Source of the DNA: Rotaria socialis
Taxonomy: Eukaryota; Rotifera; Eurotatoria; Philodinida; Philodinidae
Assembly: GCA_905331475.1 (NCBI GenBank)
Contig: CAJNYU010000214.1
Coordinates: forward strand, 4,215-68,214
Direction of reading: 5' to 3'
DNA: 64,000 nucleotides
In this document: positions 33,218 to 46,883 of the stretch, piece after piece
Layout of the letters: every line of letters starts with the position of its first letter
Numbering within the stretch: position 1 is the stretch's first letter
The notes under the pieces: model-generated
What the model saw: only the letters and a program-made list of their open reading frames with translations
What the model was told of the DNA's origin: nothing
The model's database searches: none
Program-made: the position numbers and the translations under genes

Positions 33218-35053
33218 TAATTGAACCACAAGCTTATACTGACGAGCATTGATATCTAGACGTCGCAAAGAATTTGGCAACATAGTATGAGATTTTCTCG
33301 AGTTTTTAATTTCATTATCATTGTTCACTTTGAAATTCTGTTCGTTATAAATGTTACTTCGTTACAGTTTCGTTAGTTTTATATTGTTTTTCAGCTTTGG
33401 AAAAATAAATCAGAATTTTTAACTACAAAATCAAGATGTGAAGACACATGAACGATTTCTTCAAATTTTTATTAATTATCATATCTGTATGGTCGGGATG
33501 GTGTCTTTACACTTTTTTTACTAGAATGCAATATGATTATCTGGAAACATCATTCTCATTGACTTTCAAGAGACGTTTAGCGTATAGAAATAGATAAAAT
33601 ATGCTATGCTTCTAAAGCCGATTTCAAGTAGGTTCTGAAAAAAAACTAATTTTTGTGCAATTTGCGCAAAACCAATATGAATTTGTATGCGCAGAAAATC
33701 TTAGTTGCGTTGATAAATCAAACAAAGAAGAGTTAATTAACTAGATTCTAGGCTAACCAGTTAAAGATATACACCTGGACACTTACAGGAATGTTGCATT
33801 ATGCGAAGGTGTATAGGTGGCCAAAAAGGATTAAACAAGTACCCCGAACCTCCCCTTTAACCACATATCCCTATTTGTTTTTGCTTATTTCAAAATAGTT
33901 GTCTATTGAATACAATAGAAAAAAATATGTACTCATAAGTTCTACAAAAACCTCTCGTGGTTTCATGCAAATAGATAAAACCGCTACGAAATATTTTATT
34001 TAAAAAGGTTGTTGTCCTTCTTACTAATCACGAAAACGACGAGTTAACATGGTATTTAAAATGGCAACAACAAATACTAAATGGATTAAAAAGAAACATG
34101 TTTTGGTTTGAACATGAAAGAATGCAAAATGTCACAAAGTTTGTGTCAATAGAGAGATTACAACATAAATAGTTACAAATAGCATCGCTTTTATCGCAAC
34201 AAGATTATAGCACAAAAACATATATTGAAAGTGTTTATAATTCGATGGAATAGTCAGAGTTTTCGAAGAGCATAATTATATTTTGAATATACTTTGATTG
34301 TGTGCATCGTGTCAGTGGTGACAATTAAACTTCGTCAAGAGAGTTATCTCAATACTTTTGCAAGCTGAAAATTCATGACAAAAATATGAAAATTGTTTAT
34401 GCATCAACAAATCTCTGGTGAAAACGATTGCCGACTGATCGATCAGTGAGTTACTCAATCGAAGGGTTTCAATATGTTTTAACCTTAGAGTCATTTTTTC
34501 CCATGCTTTAATGAAAATGTTGAACTGATAACTTACAACAACAAGTTGTTGTTTTTTATCGTGTTTTCGTCGGTGAATAGACAAAATCATTTCGCATGAG
34601 ATTAATATCATGCATAAGATAATATATGTCTGATAGAAAATAAAAGCGTCTGCCTAATTTTTTCAAAAGAATACAACTTCGAGTTCTATAAAACAACAAA
34701 ATATAAGTATATATATATATATGTATATATAGTTTTCTATCTGTGTTTTAGATGTGAATTTGCCAACGGACAACGATGTTTGCTTTTATTAGAATCATTA
34801 ATCTACTGGTTATGTATTCATATCGAAGTCAGAAAATTACTAAATCTATAGAAACGAATTCTTTAGTTTCAAATATAAGATTCTACATGGAACTATCATC
34901 CATAGCTATATTTTTTTGATTATGTGATTATTAGAGGTTAGATCATCCCTATTAAAACTTTTACTAGCTTATAACTGTATGTTTGAATATCGAACTGTAA
35001 TTTGCTAGTTTCGTTTTTTTCGCTTAGTTAGATATAAGCTTCATGCATCAAAT
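33218..35053. other. Spacer
   Basis: No gene recognised. A (TA)n run lies at about 34708-34730. The minus-strand frame 34312-34611 has no domain or splice support. Confidence 0.4.
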
Positions 35054-35355
35054 TAGGGATGTAACAATACCATTTGGATACTCATAAAGCTTGCCAATGT
35101 TCACAATGAAAATCTACTAGTACCAACAGAAAAGATGGCCAGTATTGGTGAGTATTAGTAAAAAACGGTAATTTGCACGAATACTCACCAATACTGGCCA
35201 TATTTTCTGTTGGTACTGGTATTTTATATGCTCCTATCAGATAGAGCTAATTTCGCTGGTTATAGCTAACGCAAATTATTGGTTGGTATTGGTAGATTTT
35301 CATTGTGAAAATTAACAATTTTTATGTGTCTCCAAATGGTATTGTTACATCCCTA
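35054..35355. mobile_element. 302-bp hAT-type MITE
   Basis: Terminal inverted repeats of about 70 bp begin TAGGGATGTAACAATACCAT at both ends. Flanking 8-mers CATCAAAT (35046-35053) and CACCAAAT (35356-35363) differ by one base, fitting an aged 8-bp hAT target duplication. A shorter inner inverted repeat (ACCAACAGAAAAGATGGCCA and mirror) lies at 35121-35215. Confidence 0.75.
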
Positions 35356-35938
35356 CACCAAATGCATGAATTAATGCTACGATTATAGTTTGGTTTAGTT
35401 TCTACCAAAATGATTAAAATTTATAACCCAGGCATCTAAACAAAAAGAATACCACACTAAACTTTTCTTCGGTATTATTTCCGAAAAATTTTTCATTTTC
35501 ACACATGTTCGCTTAAACATGGAAAATGATTCAGAAAATGGTACACAAAGTTAGAATCCCAAAAGGGTTTCGTTCTGTGTTTTTATTTTATAGCGTAGCC
35601 CAGAAACTCTAAAAGTATATAAGCAACTCTTTAACCATCATTGTTGATATAAGAGTGATATGATGCATGACGAAATAAATATGATAGAATCAGAATATAC
35701 TTTTATACCCTATTATATGTTTGCAACAATGTGATGTATATCGAAACACTAGCGAGTCTCATCGTGACTATATGAGATACTCTCACTCTCTTTACTATCA
35801 AACAGAGTAAAATAAAATATCGTCACATTTATTAACAGTTTTCAGCTATATATTCTATTCATATTTTTTACTAGTGTTCAGTAGTTGAAGTTTCTTTGAA
35901 AAGAAGTTAACAAATTCGCGAATGGGTTTTCTTTTCAG
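35356..35938. promoter_or_regulatory. Upstream region and probable 5' UTR intron end of the secreted-protein gene
   Basis: TTTTCTTTTCAG sits directly against the ATG at 35939, an intron acceptor, so the first intron is probably in the 5' UTR and the promoter lies further upstream. The donor was not located. No other feature. Confidence 0.4.
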
Positions 35939-37201
35939 ATGAAGTTTACTTCTTGTTGGTCGTTCAGTCTTTTACTTACATTCTCATTCGTAGTTGAAGG
36001 ACAGTTGATGAAGAAAATTTCCAATGAGCTGCTGTCTTTAGACTGTGACCAGCCACTCGTAACGCTTTATATTTTTTCATCTCAGCCAAACCCAATCTGG
36101 ACGATGAACATGACACAAAAAGTTAATATGAAAAGTATAGCAAGGAAAATTGTTGAATATTATGATACCCATAATTCTACTACCAAATCAACTACAAGAG
36201 TTATGGGTTATCAGGGTTTCTCTGTCAGTTGTTCCGAAAAGAACGAAATTTTCGTTCATGGGGCAGCTATTATTGAGAAAGAACTGTTAGAAAGTGGTCG
36301 ACCATATCTTTCGTCAGCAATCATTCATCATGTTCTTGAAAATATCGGACAAACTGCACCTATGAATCCGTATAGAAGTTTAAATCGTATCAATTGTGAT
36401 CATGTTCCTATTAAAGGTCCGGATAGTGTACCTGTATTCAATCCACGAACAGATAATGGTGGTTGCTTTATAACGAAACAATCCAAGAACAATTGTTATG
36501 CATACGGTAATTGAAACAGGCTCTTGTCTTTTCAATCAATACTTAGATGAGCATAGAGACCATCATTGGTTGGGGAATTCTATAGTTGTACTTTTCATGT
36601 TTTTAATCATGTCTCTGTTTAAAAGTTTTTATACACTGTATTTTTTCTTTCAAGCTGCTGATATCGTCACAAATACTTTTCCTCAACCAGGTAATATATA
36701 TATATATATTTCGTTTTACTAATGAAATAAAAGTTGCTCTTCAATGCGTAGGACGCTATAGTGGAAAAACATCGCCATCACTTACATGCGAATCTCTCAG
36801 ACATGCGTGTATTAGAGATGGGTTGATTTATAAGGGTACAACGCTTCCGATCGGTCAACCAAAAAGTGGTCACTATGCTGCTCTATTTATTTGGCCTGAC
36901 AAAGATTATCATTGGGCCAGAAAAGTTTGCGACACTTTCATAAAATCTGATTTTCAATTTTTTCGTTCATAGGATGCAAATGGCTACTGGTCTCACAAAC
37001 CAGGGGGTAAGCAATATTGTATATATATTACAATACAATCAATTAATCCTTTTTCTTTTCTTTTTTAACCTAGCTGGACCGGTAGCAAATAGGGATAACA
37101 TGGGCTATCTGATTACCAATCCGGCAAAATCTAATTTTACACCATGGACATTATTCTGTGCGTACTACATTGTACAACCATCCAAAGTTCATATAAACTA
37201 A
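35939..37201 (+). CDS. Secreted protein with NNCY / WSHKPG core, possible papain-like fold
   Basis: Exons 35939-36506, 36655-36690, 36752-36924, 36973-37006 and 37074-37201, all GT-AG and phase-consistent, giving 312 aa. Residues 1-21 form a signal peptide (hydrophobic LLLTFSFVV). The N-terminal half has no recognised domain. The C-terminal half has NNCYAYAADIVTNTF (Cys186), GHYAALFIWP (His242), DYHWAR (His255) and NGYWSHKPG (His267), then a Phe/Cys-containing end. An early Cys with later His in GHY and SHK recalls NlpC/P60-like cysteine hydrolases. Similar NNCYxYA..WSHKPG proteins are, as I remember, scattered among bacteria and invertebrates; enzymatic activity is inference. AATAAA occurs at 37284. 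Confidence 0.75.
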
Positions 37202-40200
37202 TTTATTTTCATAAGATTTCTGATGAGTGTTCAACTTATGAAAATGAATTCGATTGACTTTACTTAACATACTCAGCATTTGAAATAAATATACGACGAC
37301 TGTATTAGTATTTTAATAATGATGTATAAATCTAATCGAATAAGTATATTTTATAAACAGGTTGGCATCAGCAGCAAAGACTGATTGTGAATTTTTCAGC
37401 ATTACTCAATAAATCTCATACTGTTTACTTGAGAATCTTGAATCATATCAATTGACAACTTTAATGTTATCCGCGTCTGTGAGAATAGTAGAGTAGAATT
37501 AAAAGGCATATCGCATAATCATTCATACTGCATTAATATGAATCAAAATACTTTGCTTTGTAAATAATAGCATAAAACTATTCTCCATAATCAGAGATGT
37601 AAAAGATATTGTTCAAATTATTATATGATGATGTGATTGTCAGACTTTTAAATCCTGCAATTGCATCAATATCTTGAATCATCACTAAATAATTAGTGCA
37701 GTATTTTCTGTTACTCACTATTCATTAAGAAATTATATCATTGGTTTCGCTAGAGTAGACCGATGTGGTATGTTGCTCAAAGGTACTACGTAGCTATTAA
37801 TATTTATTTTGATGATACAAGAAATTTGATCTTTCTGTATCAGTGAAATGTAAATTATTTTTCATCAATCATATACTAGCTTTTATATACTAAATTACTG
37901 GATGTTTTGAATAAAAATATAACAGACAGCAGTATTCCGCTCTATGTACAGAATCTTATTTGACTTTGTCTATAACTCGCACAATATCTTTTCTACATTG
38001 TGTTCGCCGCATTAAGTAAAATGGCAGTCAATGTCACGTTAAGCCTGAAAACCTTCTTCCATTTCATCGAGTTGCTCATGAATTATGAGATCGAACTAAA
38101 AAGTGTTCTGCTTTTTATTGAAGCGACTTTTCAGTATAATTAGATCTGTATAACCTATAAGAACGTATATGTGCAAAATGTTGAAGCTGAAATCTAGAGA
38201 TCATATGCGCCATTGAATCTCGCCAAGTTGATATGAAACTTAAATACACCATTTTATTCGAAAAAAATGTCAGTTCCATGAAAAATATACTGATCCTATT
38301 GATGTTGCAACCAATCGAAAAATCATATATGGAAGTAAAGATCTGTTACATCAAATTCAAAACCTGAAATGCGATAGATGTGTGCTGGCTATAAACATAT
38401 GATAATGAAGTAATCTATTTTGTATATTAATTTGAACTAATGCCCTATACCAACGGTTCAAAGAAAGTAGCATCAGATTGAACACTAGATTTATACAATT
38501 CAATATCGCGTGTTATATTCAAATGGAAACGCATTTTCATAGAACAATCATATCTAACAAGTAATACTGACGGATAATAGATTTACTTGATCCTGAACTG
38601 AAGAAATACAAATATTTTGATATAATTACATATAAAATAGTAATAGCTATGTAAAAGGTTAGCTAAATAAAATAAAATGATAATGACAAAAGAATCTAGC
38701 AGATATTTGTTTTCCATCTCAATATGTGTGTTACAGGCAGAGAGACAGACACAGATGAATTTCTGTTCTTATACCATATCATTTCAATACAATGAGATCG
38801 ATAGTACATGCATCAATTTCTCTAAAATGTATTATATATGTTTATCTTAATTTACTACAAGTCGACAAATGTTAGCAAAAACAAACTAAAGAAGAAAAGC
38901 CTATTGTACTCTCAGTATTTGTACCGGCCATTATTACTTTTCCGTTTGTTAATGCAGATGCGATGTGATAGTATCACACACTGCTCATAATACAAAGAGA
39001 CCTCCATGTTTCTGTTAATAAATCATACAATTTAGCACTATTCTGATTACTAATGAGTCCATCAGTCACTATATTACTCATTCATCAGCTGAGGCAAATG
39101 GTATGTGTCAATGTTGCTGATTATTCATATTGCTTGCTTTTGACCAGACTGAAAAAAATCTTGAACATATTCATTTCTAGCAGAGGCTTACAATTAAACT
39201 CCCAAGAATAAGATATTTATATTTGAATTCTCTTAGATTTGAAAAAAATTCGTTGTTCAAATATGACAGGAAAATATTCTATACGAGTCTATATCTTTAT
39301 ATTTTTAATAATAAAATCTTTTAAAACTTTTGCTAGTTAAATTTTTTTTTATTTTAATTTAAAAGGATCTTACAGAGACTCTATAATTTTAACTCAAAAA
39401 TTTTGTTTACAATGCGTAAAAACAAGAAAATCTTTAAAAAAATATGATGTTAACGCTTGGCTGCGACTAGTTGATCCATTATGGATCGAGTTAAGGCTAT
39501 TTCAGAAAATGATGAAAACTAATAGATATATCAATGGCTAACACTATTGATTATGAACCCGAATATCGGCTTCTTTTTCTGTATACACCATAATTTTATG
39601 TTCATACTATATGCATTTCTACCAAAACGAAAGCAAAACTGCTTGCCCTCAGATTCTCAAAAAATCTGACTGAATGTGTTCTCGTTAATTCAAAGGTTTG
39701 GTGGCATGTGTAGAATGTTTTTAATATAAAATTAATATTTCAATATCGAAGAAACTACTATCCCAGTAAGAGGCAAATGGAAAATGAGATTGGTATAAAA
39801 ATGAAGCAACAAATAATTCTCTTTATTTGCATGTTGAAAATTAGTTGGCCTTTCAGGACAAATCGATTAATCATGATTGCTGACGTATGTTGGCGAAGCA
39901 CTATCTAAAATGCCTGTTGAAATATATGGCTCGAATAATCCATAAAAGTTGATTTACTAATGATTGTGCCTAATGACGTTGAGATAATTTTGAAATGATT
40001 CTCATGTGAATCTCTGAAAGTAACAAATAACAAAGACTTTTTGTGTATATTTTCTATGTTCAACATTTTCTAGGATGATTTAAAATTCAACACATCTTTG
40101 AGACTTCGTTATTACAAGATCGAAATTATAGATAAGTAGAAAAGTGAATATAGTTACATTTAAATAGCACTTTATAATATTTTTGTATACTGAAATATAC

Positions 40201-42149
40201 GACTTTTAAACAGATGTGCCTCTATGTTGGTTGGCTAGCAAATACTTTTCGATTGAATATGTGAATCATATCATTACCTTCTAAACATAATCTTATTATC
40301 ACCCATGGTAAACACACTTCTTATGGTGAACAGCATTGTGGCGATTTTAGATAGATGAGATGTTCGTGTTGATGGTATTGCACTTTATTTAACTTCTTCA
40401 TATCATAAATCGCACCTATTACATAACGCTTAAATATTCAACCATTTGAGAGAATGAAAGAGAATGAGAGATAAAGACACATCAAGTATAGAAAGATAAA
40501 GGCAATAGGTGAGATGAGAAGAAATGGCACCATAACGTCAAATATCATGCATAGGTTACACTCCCGGATGAAATTTGGAGCGCTCTCCACATATAACGTT
40601 ACAAATATGACTTGACAATACACACAGAAGTATTCGATGTGCAGTTATTTGTAATATGGTTGTATGGTTCCAAAAGAGATCAGTCAATAGCAGATGCACA
40701 ATAACTATAGTTACTCGTAGTTTGATAGTCAAAGCAGGGTGCTAGTGAAGAACAACAGCTAACATTATTAGTTATACTATAGACATAATTGGATATCTCT
40801 ATAGTTTGACCTAAAAATTGTTCAGTTTGATTATATGATATGCGTGAGACTCAATAAATTGATAAACTTTCTATACATTTTAAAATCAAGCCATAGACGA
40901 AGAATATTATTATTAGATGCATGATGTGTGCTTATGAGAATAAGAAAAATATGAGTCGAATATGTAAATTCACTCCTTTTCTGCTTTTCCTTCATTCACT
41001 ACTGAGTGTCTAATGTAAATGAAATAGTATTGAAATCTTGGGCCATAAATTTATAGAACGAGAATTACTCGAAGAGATTATATGTGAAAATTCTCTCTAA
41101 GTTTCCATCAAGCTATTTTAGACAGCGAACTTAATTTTATACTCATCTTTTATCGACATTTTATTGATAGGCTAGGAAACAACGATGAATTTTCTACATG
41201 GAGTTCGATTTCAATAATCGAGTAGTTAAATATTTGGAATTCAGATATTAATAAATTTATTAAAAACAAATAAATCTCCCGCTGAATATTGTAGAAAAAT
41301 AAAAACACACAGTATGTGTTTCGATGATGAAGCTACAAAAATATGTATAAAAGTTAGTATACGAACATCTGTAAAATTTCTTCAATAGTTCGGTTCGACT
41401 CCTAGTCACTTTTAAAAAATTATTAGAACACTTGCTGTGCTTGGTGACTGAATGAGAACTCGATTTATTTTTAATCATAGAATATGCCATACTTTCCCGC
41501 CTTTCATGAAATTTTCAGTCTTCTGTTATTCAATGTTATTCTTTCGTTATTACGAAAGGATACACAAATGAAAAGAAAGAAAGAAAGAATGAATGAAAAA
41601 GAAATAACATGCTTACCATACACTTACTTTTTATTCTGTACACGTTTAAGAATGTCACGCTCGAATGAAGGCCCCAATCATATATATTTTGTGAAAGACA
41701 GAAAGTAGGCCCGTAACACACAAACTATGATTCAAACTAATTTTCACGAGGAATACGTATGGGATGGAAGGTTTTTGAAGTATGGAGTTTATCTATATCT
41801 AACTTAAATCTTCTTCAGTTCTATTGCTAACTATTTTTAGTATATTCTTTTAGCTATTATTTATTTAATTATGTGTTTTTTTTCGATGTATACATTCACT
41901 AGTGCAAAATCTGTTGAAATTGTTAAATGGTTGCTTAATAATCTAAAAGCATGTCTCGGTTGAACACAAAAAAATGACCAGTTTTAGAAATGATTTTTCC
42001 CTTAGTCAACACAGCGAATGTTTATTCATGAAGAACAATTAATATACGATTGATTTGTGTAGTCAGAATGAGATCCCCGTAAAAACATCAAAAAGTAGAG
42101 AGAATCAGATTTTACGTTTTAAGAATCGCCTTGTTTTAGATTTAAAATA
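37202..42149. other. 5-kb gene-poor stretch
   Basis: I see no supportable gene. The longest open frames (minus 40438-40623 and 41260-41490, plus 41484-41708) are short, low-complexity or hydrophobic, without domains or splice-linked partners. No TIR element or tandem array recognised. The last few hundred bases presumably include the promoter of the ammonium transporter. Confidence 0.4.
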
Positions 42150-43739
42150 ATGAATCAGTCAATAACTAATCCCAGTTGTATCAACACTGGAGATACTACA
42201 TGGGTATTAGTTTCATCAATTTCTGTATTATCTATGATGCCGGCACTTGCATTTTTTGAAGGTAAAATACTACTGACTAACCATCGATACATACTCTTGT
42301 TCTATCTTTTATCATTATTTCAGCTGGCTTATTGAAAATTACAAATACAGTTTCTCTAGTTACACAAATTATTGGTGGAGCATCTATCTTATCGGTCATG
42401 TGGCATTTGGTCGGTTTTACATTAGTTTTTGGACGGACATGGTTAGGAGTAATTGGAAACTTTGACCACATATTAATGCTAGGTGTACCATATGATGATT
42501 GTGCAAAACAGGCACCACATATACCGGCTGCTCTCTATGCATTTTTTCAAATGATGTTTGCAAGTATTACACCACTTCTAATGACAGGTGCATTTGTTGA
42601 ACGACTCAAATTCAAAGCTTTCATAATATTGATTATTACTTGGGAAATTTTGATTTACTATCCTGTTGCTCATTGGATTTGGGGAGATGGCTGGTTAAAG
42701 ACCTTTTTCGGAGTACAAGTATGTATATAATACACCTAAAAATATATAGTGACTGATGAGTATATAGGACTTTGCTGGAGGATTAGTGGTGCATACAACA
42801 TCGGGTGTTTCAGCTGTGGTTTGTGCACTTGTGTTGGGACACAGACGAAATTTTGATCTGTACAATGGTGAATTTCCACCTTCGAATTTACCATTAGCTG
42901 CACTCGGAGGAGCACTTCTTTGGACAGCTTGGTTTGGATTCAATGGAGGAAGTGCCCTGACGAGTGGTTCATTAGCTATATCAACAGTTGTTGCCACTCA
43001 ACGTGCTGCCATATGTAGTGGTATAGTATGGTTGATTATTTCTTGGATAAGACATAAACCATCAGCTGTTGCTGTACTGAATGGTGTCATTGCTGGACTG
43101 GCTGGCGTTACACCTGCATCTGGTTTTATTGATCCGCAATATGGAGCTCTGCTTGGTGTCATTCTCGGTTTGACATCTTATTTGAGTGTTATATTATTTA
43201 AACATATACTACGAATTGATGACGCTCTTGGTATGTTTCACACTTGTAATCAGTACTTGTCAAACATGTTTTTCTTCACATTTTTAGATGTTTCAAGTGT
43301 ACATGGTGTCACAGGTATTGTTGGTTCAATTGCAATTGGTTTCTTTGGAGAGAAAGCATTCAATAAAAATGGTGCGGATGGTTTGTTCTTTGGAAATCAT
43401 AGTGCTCGTCAACTCGGAGTTCAAATATTGGCTGTGATTATCACGGGTCTTTGGTCGGCATTGGTCACATTTCTTTTACTGAACATTATTGATCGTATTG
43501 TTGGATTGAAAGTTGAACCCGAAGAAGGATTGGACTTTGATGAGCAAGAACACGGCGAAAAAGCTTACATCTGGAGACATATTAGTGACGCTGATGCTTT
43601 GACAAAAGATGAAATACAAGCAATAATTCATGGTTCAATTAAAGACTATATCCGATCACAAGAAGGACTAGGCTCACTTAACTCTAGTAATGATATTCCA
43701 TTGCAACCTCGTTCATATTCAACTATAAATGAGAAATAG
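42150..43739 (+). CDS. Ammonium transporter (Amt/Mep/Rh family, Amt type)
   Basis: Four exons, 42150-42261, 42324-42718, 42768-43230 and 43288-43739, give 473 aa. Introns are 49-62 nt with clean GT-AG. The N terminus INTGDTTWVLVSS and PALAFFEAGLLKITN match the first Amt helices. The signature DFAGGLVVHTTSGVSAVV carries the first pore His, and VSSVHGVTGIVG the second. GALLWTAWFGFNGGSAL and about 11 hydrophobic segments complete the fold. The cytosolic tail (after IDRIVGLKVEPEEGLDFDEQEHGE) is the usual Amt C terminus and ends in a Ser/Asn-rich extension. It would carry ammonium/ammonia across the plasma membrane as a trimer. The Tyr/Phe-Gly of LAFFYGGL is EAG here. Strong call. Confidence 0.95.
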
Positions 43740-44950
43740 ATCAGTGAATACCGAATATCATCTAATTTATGCTATACAAGTTTTTCTTGTGCATTATTCA
43801 CACAGATGCTACTTAATTTTAAGTGGCTACCAATCTTTTAAATAGAAATGTCTTTCACCAAAAAACGATTAGAAAAAATAACACTAAAAATTGTCACAAT
43901 TGAACCCAAATTCAAAAGCTATGCGCATATCTTTATTTATATCGATTTGAAAATAACATCAAATCATATTTAGTCGAAAATCTCCTTAGTACGATTAATG
44001 GAAGAAAAAATCATAAATGCTATATCACATTGGCAAGAATTCCAAATGCAAAACCTTCCATATTATTTATGAATTGAAACATTACTAAAGTCATATTTTT
44101 ATTCCTTTGCAATGCTGAGTTGTATCAAATCTGTGGAGAATTTTTTTTAGAGACGAGAATTTTTGAAGCTCATAGCTGTCGATAGTATATCAGTATCTAC
44201 TCTCGTTTATTGATTGCAATCATTTTATATGCATGATTTAATATTCTTTTTCTGTGACCACCTACGTAACATTTTACTCTTCTTTCTTTTATCACTAAAT
44301 GTTGTCCATTAACTAATGAAGTAATCGACCAGTAGATGACGCTTATACAATGCAAATTTTAGTCGTGCACTTAGTTAGATGGAGGATTGCGTCTTTTAAT
44401 AAACCACTCGTTTTACCGGAATTCCTGCTAAAACTATCTATGAATAGATGCTGTCATCTAGAAAGTGATATTTAACTCTTACACGAAATATGTTTCATCG
44501 ATATTTTCACAATAAAATTAGTGTTTAATTTCTAGAAAATGATTCTTCTTTATTTCTATAACCGAATCAATCAATCGACTAAGAAATTGTGTACTAGAAA
44601 TTAAAATCCTGCATAACGCAAACATCCAATCTACATGTGTTGATTCCCTTGTACGCACATTTATACTTGAGATTAGTGTGAAAACTACGTCAAACTTTCA
44701 CTAATTTCTCTATCATTTCTTAATTATTACTATCACGTTTTAGATGCGCCGTTGACATCAGCGAGATTACGAATAACTGTTTCATGCGCTATCGAGAAAC
44801 CTGATTTGTTTTCTGCGAGAGAAATTCATACTTCATAATTATGAACGTAGTCCATCAGAAACGGTTATCGTCAGAAAATTCTCTCAGTTTTATAAATAGT
44901 TAGAAAATGACATTTCAGATATTCAGTCTGTAACAGTTAAGAAACAAAGA

Positions 44951-44988
44951 AACAATAAGATAATAAAACATTTTATTATCTTATTGTT
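44951..44988. repeat. Perfect 18-bp stem hairpin
   Basis: AACAATAAGATAATAAAA, two loop bases, then its exact reverse complement, followed by a T tract. Probably an AT-rich palindrome or MITE core. A rho-independent-terminator reading is not appropriate in an animal. Confidence 0.6.
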
Positions 44989-45377
44989 TTTTTTTTATGT
45001 AACTATATTTTATATTGACTGACGAAGTCAACCGTATCTGACGACACATCTCAATACTAAAAGATGATATATTCGGTATTCTTTTCTTTATTATTTCATT
45101 TTATGTGTGTTTGCTTTTAACACTTGGTAAATATGACGATATTAATGGTAAGTAGGACCATGTGCGTAAGTATCTGTGCCAAGTTTTGATCGTTTGAATT
45201 AATATAATCAAATTCTGGTCAAACGAATCTTTTCATGTTGACCAACAATATTGGACTATGAACGGTGAAGCATGGAGCAACAAGGATTCAGTAATTATTT
45301 CTATTTTGTGAAACACGATCTGAAAGGAGTGTTGAAGTATATAGGGTAGAAATTTGGACCCCCTTCCCCCCCCCCAG

Positions 45378-45451
45378 AGACCGTTACAGAGAAATTAATT
45401 AATCAGTTAATTGGTTAATTAATTAATTATTAAATTTCTCTTTAACGGTCT
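45378..45451. repeat. Inverted repeat with AGACCGTTACAGAGAAATT ends
   Basis: The left arm AGACCGTTACAGAGAAATT is mirrored by AATTTCTCTTTAACGGTCT with one mismatch around a TTAATT-rich centre. A further direct copy, CAGACCGTAACAGAGAAG, occurs at about 45486. A run of ten C precedes it (45366-45375). Confidence 0.55.
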
Positions 45452-46638
45452 GTGATGGTTTCTAGAGATTTCATACATCATAATACAGACCGTAACAGAG
45501 AAGCTCCACAAACCACCAGTGACTATGATAGTCGAATTCCAGAAAAGAAGTTTCATCGTGTTTCACATTTTAATCCCACAGGGATTGCGCTAACAGCTTT
45601 TCTAATTCATCTACATGATAGATTCGTATCAGTGAGGATTCTCAATTTATACAAAACGACGCATTATCTTGACAAATGGCTTGTGTCAAAATTGTAAGAC
45701 TTCTACCAACCGAAACCTTCGCCATGTTGATCAGAATCAGACAATTTCAATTCAGGAAATGAGTTATCATTTATACACAGTACTTGATATCGTGTCATCA
45801 GAACAACATGATAATTTAGAAAGAGGAAAAATAAAATAAACAGCGTAGAACGGAGAGAAATTACACTACATTATCAACGCATGCATCAGCAATCACTTCC
45901 TACTTTATCATAAAGTCATACTCGACTGAGTCAGGTAAACATGAGTTACTCGCAAAAGAATGAGTAATTTCGCCAAAGATAAATATGCGATAGAATCGAC
46001 TGATAGCATACAAAAAGAAGTTTGTACACGACAAAATCGCATACTCCGTAAGTAGACATAATTTTTAAAATTAGTAGGCTAGAGTAAAAATTGAAATCGT
46101 AAATCACAATTAACTGTAGAAAATAATATACCCAGGGTACAGAAAGTCAGCTCAGTTGATACTAGTGAAACGCCGAATTGAATAACACAGTTGGCTCGAA
46201 TAGGATCTACTGAATAGATTATGATCTATTTGCACAGCTCTTTTTAATGATATACGGAGAAGTGTTTCATTCATTTACTGTTGAGATAACTTCCGTGGCT
46301 ACTTGAGGCATTGCAGAATAGACTATGCTATTTCATGCCTCTGTCAAGTTTATCATTGAAAAAATTAACTTTCTCTGATTGTTATTGTAATGAGAAAATA
46401 CTATAGGAAGAAATACACGATAAATACGATTAGTGTGCAAAAATGTTCTTACAATTCTATTCGGCTTGATCTTTTATGAGGAACAAGTTTCAATAAAATA
46501 CAGATGATCTTTTAACTTTTGCTTTTGCAATCGAAGAGATCAAACTACGGAAGTTCGATATTCGCTAGCTTTACGTCTTCTTATTTGAAGTATGAAAGCT
46601 GTGAATGAGTAAAATATTCAAACTTATTTTTGAATGAC

Positions 46639-46883
46639 TATCATTTGCCCCAAATTGAAATCCCCAAATCGTTCCCCAAAAAAAATCCCCAATTGGGGAT
46701 GATAAAATAATTCTGGTAACCAAATGGGGATTTTAAATTGGGGATTGTTTTTTTGGGGATTNTCCCCAAAAAAACAATCCCCAATTTAAAATCCCCATTT
46801 GGTTACCAGAATTATTTTATCATCCCCAATTGGGGATTTTTTTTGGGGAACGATTTGGGGATTTCAATTTGGGGCAAATGATA
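46639..46883. mobile_element. Near-perfect 245-bp palindrome with N at its centre
   Basis: Both arms (about 122 bp) are reverse complements base for base as far as I can read, built of TCCCCAA / TTGGGGA blocks spaced by AT-rich sequence. The undetermined base N is at 46762, next to the dyad at about 46761, so the assembler probably could not read the hairpin tip. It is interpreted as a fold-back MITE. No coding content and no clear target duplication. Confidence 0.75.

Larger units (their letters stand above)
43740..46638. other. Gene-poor stretch downstream of the transporter
   Basis: No gene recognised. Two small hairpins are listed separately (44951-44988, 45378-45451). The plus-strand frame 45452-45697 is unsupported. 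Confidence 0.4.

Noticed and set aside
42695..42997. 100-codon minus-strand frame
   Set aside because: Antisense shadow of ammonium transporter exons 2 and 3.
44951..44988. Stem-loop followed by a T tract, looking like a bacterial terminator
   Set aside because: The context is an intron-bearing animal genome; the stem is AT-only and is better explained as a palindromic repeat.
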